The notes under the pieces: model-generated
Databases searched by the model: none
The model's input: the letters and a program-made list of their open reading frames with translations, nothing else
What the model was told of the DNA's origin: nothing
Shown here: positions 31,301-40,077 of the stretch, in pieces
How the letters are laid out: the number at the start of each line of letters is the position of its first letter
How positions within the stretch are numbered: the stretch's first letter is position 1
Program-made: the position numbers and the translations under genes
Assembly (NCBI RefSeq): GCF_000227135.1
Contig: NC_018254.1
Coordinates: 457,589 to 521,588 of the forward strand
Origin: Leishmania donovani
Taxonomy: Eukaryota > Euglenozoa > Kinetoplastea > Trypanosomatida > Trypanosomatidae
Direction of reading: 5' to 3'
Length of the DNA: 64,000 nucleotides

Positions 31301-33103
31301 ATGCAGACGTGGTATCGACCCCACCCCTACGGTATTTACCCACGCGGCAACGCCGTCAAGCGCTCTGACATATTCGACCGACTCGGCACCTTTTCCATCT
31401 TCACCGCCGCAACCACGGATGACGACAAGGAGCACACGGAGCAGCCCTACCTGGAACTCGTCCAGTGCTTTCTCGCCTTTCTCGAGGTGCCCGATCTGTG
31501 CCGACTGTCGCGCAGCTGTACGGGCTGGTATGTACTAGTGCATTGCACAGATGCCTTCAAGGCAGCGTACACAGCCTTGTCGCCGTCGTACCTGCGGTTC
31601 CGTGGCAGCTGGAAGGAAACGGCAGTGCGAGGCTACGTGGCAGTGCATGGCGGCACGCCGAACGCGGTCCCTGCCGCTTCCATTACGAACAGCACCCCCT
31701 CCAAGAAGAGGTCGAAGGTGGAGAGCAAACGTATGCGGGCTACTCCGGCGCCTGCTGGTGAGACATCTGCTGCATTTGCACGCCACACACCGGTGTGCGT
31801 GCGCCGACGCTTCTTCTGTGATCAGCTCTTCCAGGCATGGATGTGCACCATTCTACCACCCTACTATCACCTGCACCCCGTCGCTGAGGAGCCGCAGGAG
31901 GCGTCGCCGTCGCTCTCGTCTTCCGCAGTGCGGACCGAGAAGAGTGCGGGGCAGAACGCTGGGTCCAAGAGTCGAAAGAGGCAGCAAGTTGCGGCATGGC
32001 CCGCGGCTGCGTCGACCTCCTCGACCGCCGAGCTGGCGGATTCGGTGGACGCGCCTCAGAGCCGTAGCCCACGGTACATGTCGAAGTTTCGCCCTGTCGA
32101 GCGGTGCAGCCGTATTTCTGTCGATGAGTTCCACGACCGCTTTGAAAAGCCGAACGTGCCAGTCGTGATCACAGACGTGGCGACGGAGTGGCCGCTTTTC
32201 AAGATCCTCCAAGGCCGCTTCACCAACCTAGCGGACAAGAAGGACTCCCTTGTGCGTAGCGGCTGCCCTGTGACGTCACCGTTGCGCTGCGAGCACACAA
32301 ACATGGATCTGGAAGACTATGTGCACTACGCAACGGAGCAGAACGACGAGCGGCCGATATACATGTTCGACGCCGAGTTCGGGAGTGTGCTGGATGCAGA
32401 GAAGCTGTACACGGTGCCACCCTACTTCGCCCGAGATGACTTCTTCTCAGCACTTGGCGACCGCCGACCCAAGTTTCGCTGGATCGTCGCGGGCCCGCAG
32501 CGTAGTGGCAGCAGCTTCCACGTGGACCCCAACTACACCAACGCGTGGAACGCGAACATGACGGGTCGCAAACGGTGGCTGCTATTCCCTCCCGGGGCGA
32601 CACCGCCCGGGGTGGTGCCGAGTGCCGACATGGCTGAGGTAGCCACCCCGGTGTCGCTGACGGAGTGGCTCTTGAACTACTACGACGCATGCCTGCAGGA
32701 GCTGCAGCACTGCGGGTACGAGTGCATCTGCGAGCCTGGAGACATCATGTTTGTGCCGTGCGGGTGGTGGCACTTCATCATCAACCTCGAAGATTCCATC
32801 GCCATTACGCAGAACTACGTCTCGCGGTGCAACTTGCCAAAGGTGATCAAATTCTTGCGCGCCATGAAGGGGTCCATCAGCGGTATTGACGAGGATGCCG
32901 ACACGGCGACGGAGGAGTCTACAGAAAGGCGGCAGCGCGGCTTTGCGAAAGAGTTTGAGGCCGCCATGAAGGCGGCGCACCCGGCTCTGATGCAGGACGT
33001 GGCGCGGCAACTTGAGGAGGAGCATCAGGCACGGGAGAAACGCCGGCTTGGCCGCTTGACGCTGCTAGACCCGTCCTCAGGGGGCTTCACCTTTAGCTTC
33101 TAG
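31301..33103 (+). CDS. F-box and JmjC domain protein (JMJD6/PSR-like oxygenase)
   Basis: A 600-residue protein starting at ATG 31301; the open frame begins at a GTG three codons earlier. Residues about 47-85 resemble an F-box (LVQCFLAFLEVPDLCRLSRS), which would bind Skp1 in an SCF ubiquitin ligase. A low-complexity Ser/Arg/Lys linker (about 130-255) includes a basic KKRSKVESKRMR stretch that could be a nuclear signal. The JmjC domain (about 265-515) has the full Fe(II) triad H407, D409 and H491 in FHVDPN and GWWHFI, and a DIMFVPCGWWH strand typical of JMJD6. Such enzymes hydroxylate lysines or demethylate, using 2-oxoglutarate. A charged C-terminal helix follows. The F-box plus JmjC order is shared with related metazoan and protist proteins. 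Activity and substrate are inferred only. Confidence 0.9.
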   Translation: MQTWYRPHPYGIYPRGNAVKRSDIFDRLGTFSIFTAATTDDDKEHTEQPYLELVQCFLAFLEVPDLCRLSRSCTGWYVLVHCTDAFKAAYTALSPSYLRFRGSWKETAVRGYVAVHGGTPNAVPAASITNSTPSKKRSKVESKRMRATPAPAGETSAAFARHTPVCVRRRFFCDQLFQAWMCTILPPYYHLHPVAEEPQEASPSLSSSAVRTEKSAGQNAGSKSRKRQQVAAWPAAASTSSTAELADSVDAPQSRSPRYMSKFRPVERCSRISVDEFHDRFEKPNVPVVITDVATEWPLFKILQGRFTNLADKKDSLVRSGCPVTSPLRCEHTNMDLEDYVHYATEQNDERPIYMFDAEFGSVLDAEKLYTVPPYFARDDFFSALGDRRPKFRWIVAGPQRSGSSFHVDPNYTNAWNANMTGRKRWLLFPPGATPPGVVPSADMAEVATPVSLTEWLLNYYDACLQELQHCGYECICEPGDIMFVPCGWWHFIINLEDSIAITQNYVSRCNLPKVIKFLRAMKGSISGIDEDADTATEESTERRQRGFAKEFEAAMKAAHPALMQDVARQLEEEHQAREKRRLGRLTLLDPSSGGFTFSF

Positions 33104-34275
33104 GCCACACAGGGCAGCAAAGTTTGGCGCGAGAGTGGGTGAGTGGGTGCCAGGTAGCCCCCAAGCCTGTGCCTGTACAGTGACGGTGAGAGTGTGGAGG
33201 CGGCATCATCACCGGCGCCGACTGCCACGCTCCTGTCCCCTCACTGGTGCCCCACAGAGGCACAATCATCCATCAACACAATAGCAGTGCCCCCGCCCAC
33301 TGCCCCCTTTTCCCCAGCATGCACACCCACAGCGAGTAAGCAAGAGAGAATCATGCCATCGAGTCCTGCGGGAGGGGGACACTCGCAAACGCATGAACCC
33401 CTCCTTTGGTGAAGGGGTCCAACGGCACGCCAATGCACCTCGCCACGCTGTGTGCGTCTCCTTTTACCCCGTGACAGCTCTTGCCTAACACCGTATAATC
33501 AGTATAACGACCGCTGCGTATTCGTTCGTAACTAGCGGAACCAACTCCCCAGCAGGCCGTACATGTATGTGTGCGCATGTGCCATGCATGGGGCGTACGG
33601 CTATTCATGGCAAGCCCGGCTAAACATCTACACGAAAAGTCGTGCGCATCAGCTCCGACCACCACGAAGAAAAACAAGCAAGTATAAAAGAAAGGCCGAT
33701 GCGAGCGACAGAGAGGGAGCAACAGGGCCGAGGAGGCAAGCGAAAAGGATCGCCTGGAGAGGAGAAAGCGGCGGCGAGGATGCCACCCAGCGGGTACCCA
33801 CACAGGGTGCATGAGGACAACTCATCAAAGGTCACAGTATGCTGCACCCCGTTGAGGCGGTGATGGCAGCGGTGGAATGCTTGCAGTGTGGAGGCTATGC
33901 CATGCCGCCACACCCTATTCCCTTCCCTCGGAGGTACCTGTGCCAGCGTCTTCAAGGAAGCCGTGCACCGCGCACACTCCCCTTGCCTCTGTTTCGTCGT
34001 GTGCCTTCACCCACACAGTTTGGACAATGCTATACCACTTCATCGTTGCCCCCTCTCCCCTTCTCCCAATCGTCTACCTCCTTCCTCCCTTATAGTACAA
34101 CGGTATTGGACGGAAGGGCACCGTCGAATGTGAAGCGGTGTAGATCACGCTTCGAGCCCTCTGTAATTGTAGAGCCGTACTGACACGCGCGCGTCTCTGA
34201 CAGCTTCAGCGCTGCTCCAAAAAGGCCGCCGTCGCTCACTTACTGTCCGCGCTCTTGCTTACGCTGCGGTTCATC
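33104..34275. other. Spacer
   Basis: About 1.2 kb, no supported gene. The pyrimidine-rich stretch 34040-34095 is a candidate trans-splice signal for the next gene. Confidence 0.5.
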
Positions 34276-35577
34276 ATGGGCATCCTAACAAACTGGTACG
34301 AAAGCCTCGCGCAGGAGAAGCAGCTGGAGCTGCTCATGACGCTGGGCATGTACGATGAGCGCGTGTACGAGGTGGTGGAGCGACATCACCTGGCACCTGA
34401 CATTCTGCAGACGCTGCCGTCCCCCCTCACCGCCCATTTCTTGGCACGTGGCATGTGCTACGACGCCATTAACGAGGAGGTGGTTCGCAATTTTGTGCGC
34501 ATTTGCATGATGCTGTCGCGCTACCGTACCGTCGAGGAGGCGTCGACGCTAGCGGAGCTGATCGGCAGCTGCGGGCTGCCAGAGCAGTATCGCATGCAGA
34601 TGTTCAACTTTAGCGAGACGTATCGGCACATGATACTCTCGCAATCCTACTTTCCTCAGCGAGCGGTGCTGCGCCTGCTGTCGTACATCTTCTGTGATGA
34701 TGTTCTCTCCGATGCCGTGGCGCAGCTGCAGTACAAGTCCGACATATTAAACCATGTAAACAAGGTGTTCGTAACCACACCGGACTTTGTGTCGTGGCGC
34801 TTCTCCGTCCGATGCATGTCCCTAGCCGGCGGCTTTAACGAAGATCGCTCAGACGTCGAGTACACGGAGCTCCTCACGCGGGCTGTGTCGCAGGCGCTGC
34901 CCGAGTTTTTCAGCTACCTCCTGGTCGCCTTCTGCTACGCCCGCTTTCGCTTATACCCGCAGCGGGTGCGCGGTATCACCCCGCGGTGGCTGGTGCGGCA
35001 GCGTGCCTGCTTCTCAGCCCTTTACTGCGCTCTTCTTGGTGTTTACTGCAACGCCATCTTGGAGTACCGTGTGCACGAGCACCGCGTCCTGTACGAGTTG
35101 CGCAAGAGTCGAGAGATGCGACGACGCCGCGGTGCCGAGCGCCGCGGCCTCCCGTACGAAAACAATCCATACTTTGATAACCTTGAAGGGGTGACGCGGC
35201 GCGTCTACATGATGCAGCTGTCTGCCTACACCTTCACTGCTCTTGGTCTCGCTGTCTCCATGCTCCCCTTGACCTCTGTGAAGTTCCCCAAGTTCATGGG
35301 CGACGTCGCATGGCGCCATCCCTTCGTGCCGCGCCTCTTTCCAGCTTTGCTTGGCATGCACGCCGCCTCGCGCTGCCTCATCCCCTTTGTTGTCGCACCG
35401 TTCACTGCCGTGAGCCTCGCCATGCACGGCAATTGGGGGACCACCCTGTACGACCGCTACGTCGAGCTCCGTATGCGGCTTTGGCATCGGAAGGTGGACG
35501 TGGCCTTCGACACGTCGACTGAGATGGATGAGGTGGATATCATCGGCGCCGACACGACAAGGAAGAGCGCGTCTTGA
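34276..35577 (+). CDS. Conserved-looking multi-pass membrane protein, function unknown
   Basis: A 433-residue protein starting MGILTNWYESLAQEKQ at the first ATG (34276); the frame opens seven codons earlier at a TTG. The first 215 residues are soluble and helical. At least four hydrophobic segments follow, around FFSYLLVAFCYARF, FSALYCALLGVYCNAIL, MQLSAYTFTALGLAVSM and LIPFVVAPFTAVSLAM. A strongly basic loop (KSREMRRRRGAERR) lies between the second and third. The C-terminal tail is acidic. There is no signal peptide and no motif I can tie to a transporter or enzyme family. It could be an ER, mitochondrial or peroxisomal membrane protein. It is clearly coding from its composition and long unbroken frame. 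Confidence 0.85.
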   Translation: MGILTNWYESLAQEKQLELLMTLGMYDERVYEVVERHHLAPDILQTLPSPLTAHFLARGMCYDAINEEVVRNFVRICMMLSRYRTVEEASTLAELIGSCGLPEQYRMQMFNFSETYRHMILSQSYFPQRAVLRLLSYIFCDDVLSDAVAQLQYKSDILNHVNKVFVTTPDFVSWRFSVRCMSLAGGFNEDRSDVEYTELLTRAVSQALPEFFSYLLVAFCYARFRLYPQRVRGITPRWLVRQRACFSALYCALLGVYCNAILEYRVHEHRVLYELRKSREMRRRRGAERRGLPYENNPYFDNLEGVTRRVYMMQLSAYTFTALGLAVSMLPLTSVKFPKFMGDVAWRHPFVPRLFPALLGMHAASRCLIPFVVAPFTAVSLAMHGNWGTTLYDRYVELRMRLWHRKVDVAFDTSTEMDEVDIIGADTTRKSAS

Positions 35578-36183
35578 GCTGCTGCGGGAAACATCTTTGT
35601 CCTTTTTCGAGCGTCGCCATGAGCAGTTTGCGACCGACTGCGGGCGTCTGCGCTTGCGGATGCGCGCAGACGTCTTTGCGCTCCTACCCCACCCTCTCTT
35701 CTCCCGACAGAGGCAGCTTCGTCGGCTCAAGAGGCGGCGCTCACTTTTAATGGCTTGATTTCGGAGTCAAGCGCTGTTACTTTCTTTTTTGTTGTTGTTG
35801 GCAGAGATTTCGAGGGTCTGGCGGTTCTGCTACCCCTGACTTCACTCGGCTGTTGGTGCGAATTGCGGTTGACCTTTTCAATGACGCTGCTCAGCATCCT
35901 GTGCATCCTTCACACAAGCATACAGATACATAGATACTGCTGCTGCGGTGACGACGTTGCAGTCTCGTTGGCCGAAAACCTGTGATGCGCTTGACGCGGG
36001 GTTAACACTCGACGGGAAAGGGGAGCGAAACAATCAACTCATCCCACGGCTGGCACTCGCGCCGCTTGCTTCATCATCGTCTCCCGTCCCCTGCTCCCCT
36101 TTCGCCTTTTTACTCCTCTCGCTCTTTTATTTCGTCCCCCCGCCATTACATCTGCGACTGGTGCTTCAGAATAAGACATTCGT

Positions 36184-36211
36184 CACACACACACACACAC
36201 ACACACACACC
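36184..36211 (+). repeat. (CA)n microsatellite
   Basis: About 14 CA units in the spacer between 35577 and 38236. Confidence 0.9.
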
Positions 36212-37242
36212 AGCAGCGAGTCTTCAGAGTGCGCTTCACCACTCTCACCCGTCCTCTTGCCCCTCACCCTCCCGCTTTGGAGGGTCACGTACACTTTCAT
36301 CTGCATGTGTCAGCTGTCCCTTACTGGAAGGCCGAGCACGGCCCTCGTGTCGACCTCATTTCACTCGCGCTGGCAAAAAAAAAGCAGGAGTATTGGTGCA
36401 CTGACACACGTGCTCCCTCTTGCGCAATTCGGACAGCGTGCGCTCATGCCTTGAGGGCATCAAAGCCGAGCTCGACATCCACTGCCTCGCTGTCGGCACT
36501 ATCTACACACGAATGCTCACACCTTTGTCCTCTCTTGATACGGACCGCTGTCTTGTTCCTTTTCTCGTCCTTGTGCACTTCTTTCACTCATTCGGCCGAT
36601 TTTCTTTTTGTTTCAGTGTTGGAGTGCCTCTTCTCGCCCCAGAACGTCCCCCCTCTCTGACCGCCGCCGTCGCCAAACGCCGCCCTTCCTCATTGCCCGT
36701 CATCCTCATAACGCATGCAGGCTGGCACACGATAGGCGAGTGCGAGTGCGTTTTTTTTTTGTGTGTCTCCCACTTTCCTCGCTCCCCATCACGTGCGCGT
36801 ATGCCTGTCTTGCTTGTTTTGCGCTCTTGCGGTTTGCACGTTGTTTTCTCAGGATCCCTGTCGTCTACACAAATATGCGCATCCTCCTCTTGATCGCCGC
36901 GATTGTGGGGTGCTGATGGGAAGGAAAAGGAAGCCCGCTTTCACGCAATCACAGCGGGCGACTCTCACAGCAACATTCCGCCTGAGCTGTCGAACGTGCT
37001 TTGCTCTCTTCTGCTCCCACTTGCTCCTTCTACTTCAGCCCTCCTTTTCTGTTTTTCCCCTTTTTTTTCGTGGCTCTCTCTGAGCTGGTGCAGCCGTGCA
37101 TGCAGGCGAGCTCTGCCACTTAATCTCTTCTCCCCACCTCGTCTTCTCTCTGGTGTGTTGGTGAAGATGGACGTCAGGGACCAGTGCTGCTGCTGCTGCT
37201 GCTCGTGTTCATATTTTTTACTTTCTAGAGCTTCGCAGTGTA

Positions 37243-37270
37243 TGCATACATATGCATGCATATGTATGCA
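37243..37270. repeat. Perfect 28-bp palindrome
   Basis: Fourteen bases, TGCATACATATGCA, followed immediately by their exact reverse complement. No spacer, so extrusion would give a tight hairpin. It lies in a non-coding spacer of the plus-strand array. Confidence 0.9.
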
Positions 37271-38235
37271 CATATTCTGCTCTGTCAGCCTGGGCGGCGT
37301 ATTTCCCGACGGTAGTGACAAGGAGAAGTTATTGAAAGCAAACATGAGCCGTGATGGCCTTCAAGAGCCTCATCAACAGAATCCTGGACGCTGCATGCTA
37401 GCCTTTAACTCTTCTAGTGACCCCTTCGATACCCGGAAAGCTCGCTTTCCCACCTATGTTAATTTCTTGTGGACCCCCGCTCGTCACGTCCGCATCCACC
37501 TCATCTTAGAGGCGGAACCGCCACGTCGTGAGAACTATCAAGCCATAAGGCAAAGACAAACCTCCAAACGTCCGGAGGCGCTCCCCGCCGGACATTCACG
37601 TGGACGTGAGCGCACCACTGTCGTCCGTCCCCCTCCCTCCCCCTCAGGTTGGCCGGGTAAGGGGCACCCCAGCGCTACTGGTCTCTCCTGTGGGGAGGGG
37701 TGTATGTGCCTGTGCATGTGTGCTTCCCCCTTCCACCCTTCTATCGCTGCAGCCCCTCCCTCCCTCCCTCCTTGCCCGCCGAGAAAACCGCAAACACGAA
37801 CACACACCATTCTTTACTGTCCCGTCTGTGTGTGGGTGTGCCTTTGCTCTTCCGTACCGTCTCTGGCGCGCGTTAACGTTCCCACACACAAACGCAGCCA
37901 CCCCCATTTTCTACCTCTCCTCTCCCTCACGCCCCCTGACACAAACGGATTGCGATGAACTTTGCGCGTGCATGCGTAGCAGCTGCCTTTTTTTTTCTGT
38001 GAGGCTCTTCTCTCCTTGTCCTTCACCTTTCCCCGCAAGCGACAGGGGTGCCGTGGCGTAGCCTCACGCGTCTGCAGCGCGTGATCATTACCGCGCGCCC
38101 GCATACGCAGACGAAGGCACTCCGCGCATCTTCTGTGCTGACCGAGACTCCGGGCAACCTTCTCCTTTCCTCTGGAGGGGGCTTTTTGAACCCGACACCA
38201 GTGCATGCGCGCCTCGCTCACATTCCTTTCCCACG

Positions 38236-39423
38236 ATGGTTTCCGAATCACATTTCGATGTCCGTGTAAAGGGATGCGCGGCGGCAGCATATATGATCAA
38301 CGAGGCGCGCGTTTGTGTGACAGGCGCGAAGAGGGTGCTTATGAAAACTGATGACCATCTAAGTCAGATACACACGATGTGCCGTGCGCTTGGCATTCGT
38401 CCAGCGGCAGCGGCTCCATTCATTCAACCGGCGCTGGCCTTACAGCGTCGAAGGCTGCACACCCCTATTGTGGCTCACGAAAAGCCTGCGGCGAAAATTG
38501 CCCTTCCAATGCTGCTGAGCGACTCCTCTGGCGACGTATCTTACCTTGCAGGACAAGATAGCGTCGGCACGCTGAGCATGACCCCACCAGGCTCTCCGAG
38601 AACCCGCACCCTCACCCCCATGTCTAACATCCACCACCATGCGCACCTGGCGACAAGCGAACTTCCGGTTAGCGTCTTAGCGGCAAGCGCTCTGAACTTT
38701 GCGGCGGCGTGGCGCACGGAGGACAGCACGTGCGCGGCGCGAAAGGATCTCATCCACCGCTGTTTGAAGGCGCGGCGTGACTTGGAGCTAGAGGAGGCGG
38801 GTGGCCGCCACCGGCTGAGCCAGCTGCTGCTGACCGTGTCGGAGCAGATGCATCGATTTGTGGTGATGGGCGAGTACAGCAAGTTTGTTGTCTTCTGTGT
38901 CGATCAGGAGCCTGTGTGGCGCCAGGCAGCTCGCCAGCTTCAAAAGGAGAACGAGGCGCGACTCCACACGGCCGAGAACATCTACTCCCGTTTCCTCATG
39001 GAGGAAGTAGCTCTTTCGGAGAAGATGCGCATGTTTCAGGAAGCCTCCGACTTTGTCGTGTCGCAGGGCTATGCGGCGCGGGAGCAGCGGCAGCGTGCCC
39101 AGATACGCGCGGCAAGACGCCGCTGCGACCGCGAGTCGGCGTCCCAGGAGACGCCTATGCCGTTCGAACCTCAATCGCACCTGCACCCTCATCAACACAA
39201 TAATGAGAGCAATGCTGCCTCTTTGGCAGGCGGCCGGACGCCGCCGCAACTGCAGAGGCCTCGCGATGACTTCACAGACAAGCGATCTGAGAGCGGCAAA
39301 GAACGATCCGCTAAAAATGCCAAGCCGCACTCTACCACGAAGGTGGATCGGTACAGGCAGCGCTGGCGAGAGATAATCTGGTTCCTTAGCAACGGTGAGC
39401 GAGGAAAGGCGGCACAGCACTGA
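38236..39423 (+). CDS. Hypothetical protein with charged helical core; possible readthrough or truncated frame
   Basis: A 395-residue protein starting MVSESHFDVRVKGC at 38236. Residues 1-140 are mixed and Pro/Thr-rich towards the end. Residues about 150-310 are strongly helical and charged, with blocks such as CLKARRDLELEEAGGRHR and RQAARQLQKENEARLHTAEN, suggesting coiled coil. The C-terminal 85 residues are polar and basic. I see no catalytic motif or membrane segment. After the TGA at 39421-39423 the same frame keeps a coding-like, hydrophilic translation with in-frame stops until a TGA at 40075-40077, so the annotated protein may be a truncated version of a longer ancestor. The family is unknown. 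Confidence 0.75.
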   Translation: MVSESHFDVRVKGCAAAAYMINEARVCVTGAKRVLMKTDDHLSQIHTMCRALGIRPAAAAPFIQPALALQRRRLHTPIVAHEKPAAKIALPMLLSDSSGDVSYLAGQDSVGTLSMTPPGSPRTRTLTPMSNIHHHAHLATSELPVSVLAASALNFAAAWRTEDSTCAARKDLIHRCLKARRDLELEEAGGRHRLSQLLLTVSEQMHRFVVMGEYSKFVVFCVDQEPVWRQAARQLQKENEARLHTAENIYSRFLMEEVALSEKMRMFQEASDFVVSQGYAAREQRQRAQIRAARRRCDRESASQETPMPFEPQSHLHPHQHNNESNAASLAGGRTPPQLQRPRDDFTDKRSESGKERSAKNAKPHSTTKVDRYRQRWREIIWFLSNGERGKAAQH

Positions 39424-40077
39424 AGCGCACCGCCCGCTGCGTCTTCGAAAGGCGGCGCGAAGCCCTGGCCGAAAAAGGAGGCTCGGCACGCGCCGCAGCC
39501 ACCCGCCGCCCGCAACGGCAAGGAGGCTGTAACTAAATGAGGGCAATCGAGGGAGTGAGCCCAGGCGCATCTGAAGTCGGTCTGCACTGGCAAAGGCAAC
39601 GACAGAAGCGGCGCTTGCAGCGATGCGACCGCCTCGCTGAGGCCAAACGAAGATGGCAAGATGAAAGCGAGCCACTCTGCTGCCGCCCTGAACTCGGCCG
39701 CCCCAGGCCGCGACACGGATGAGGAGGAGCGAAAGCACCTCGACCGCGAGCGGGTGAGGCCCGCGTGAACGGTCACTCGCACCATCACCGCAATGAAGAT
39801 GCCCTAGATGCACTGGTGACAAGGGAGCACGGGCTCGATGCGACTGCTCGCCGTCAGTGTTTGCTGCTGGTCGAATTTCCATTCCTGCTCCTGTCTCATC
39901 AGCTACCGCATACTCATGTCGGCGCGCATTCAACGCCGACCACCGATAGCCTTTCGCTCTCCCAAGAGCCCTGCGTCTTCGACTATGACTGGCCTTGGCA
40001 AAGAACACGCAGACAGTGCCTCCACCGAGTGCTTCGACGTGCGCCGTGTTCGATTCTCCTGCCGCGAGCACATGTGA
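39424..40077 (+). pseudogene. Possible in-frame decayed C-terminal extension
   Basis: In the frame of the gene at 38236 this stretch reads as a hydrophilic protein interrupted by several stops (four TGA and one TAG within it, plus the terminal TGA), with no frameshift. Segments include KPWPKKEARHAPQPPAARN, KMKASHSAAALNSAAPGR followed by TDEEERKHLDRER, and a last piece STMTGLGKEHADSASTECFD. The minus strand is also open across 38788-40071, as happens opposite GC-rich coding DNA. This may be the decayed end of the gene or simply a GC-rich 3' UTR. Confidence 0.35.

Larger units (their letters stand above)
35578..38235. other. Long spacer
   Basis: About 2.7 kb. It holds a CA microsatellite (36184-36211), a CTG-type run (about 37184-37203) and the 28-bp palindrome at 37243-37270. 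An open frame of 351 codons at 36903-37958 starts at TTG, is low-complexity and is not called. Confidence 0.5.

Noticed and set aside
36903..37958. 351-codon plus-strand ORF
   Set aside because: It starts at TTG, includes poly-Cys from a CTG run, is Pro/Ser/Cys-biased and crosses the palindrome; it has no coding character.
38788..40071. 427-codon minus-strand ORF
   Set aside because: It is antisense to a plus-strand gene in a plus-only array; open antisense frames are usual opposite GC-rich coding DNA.
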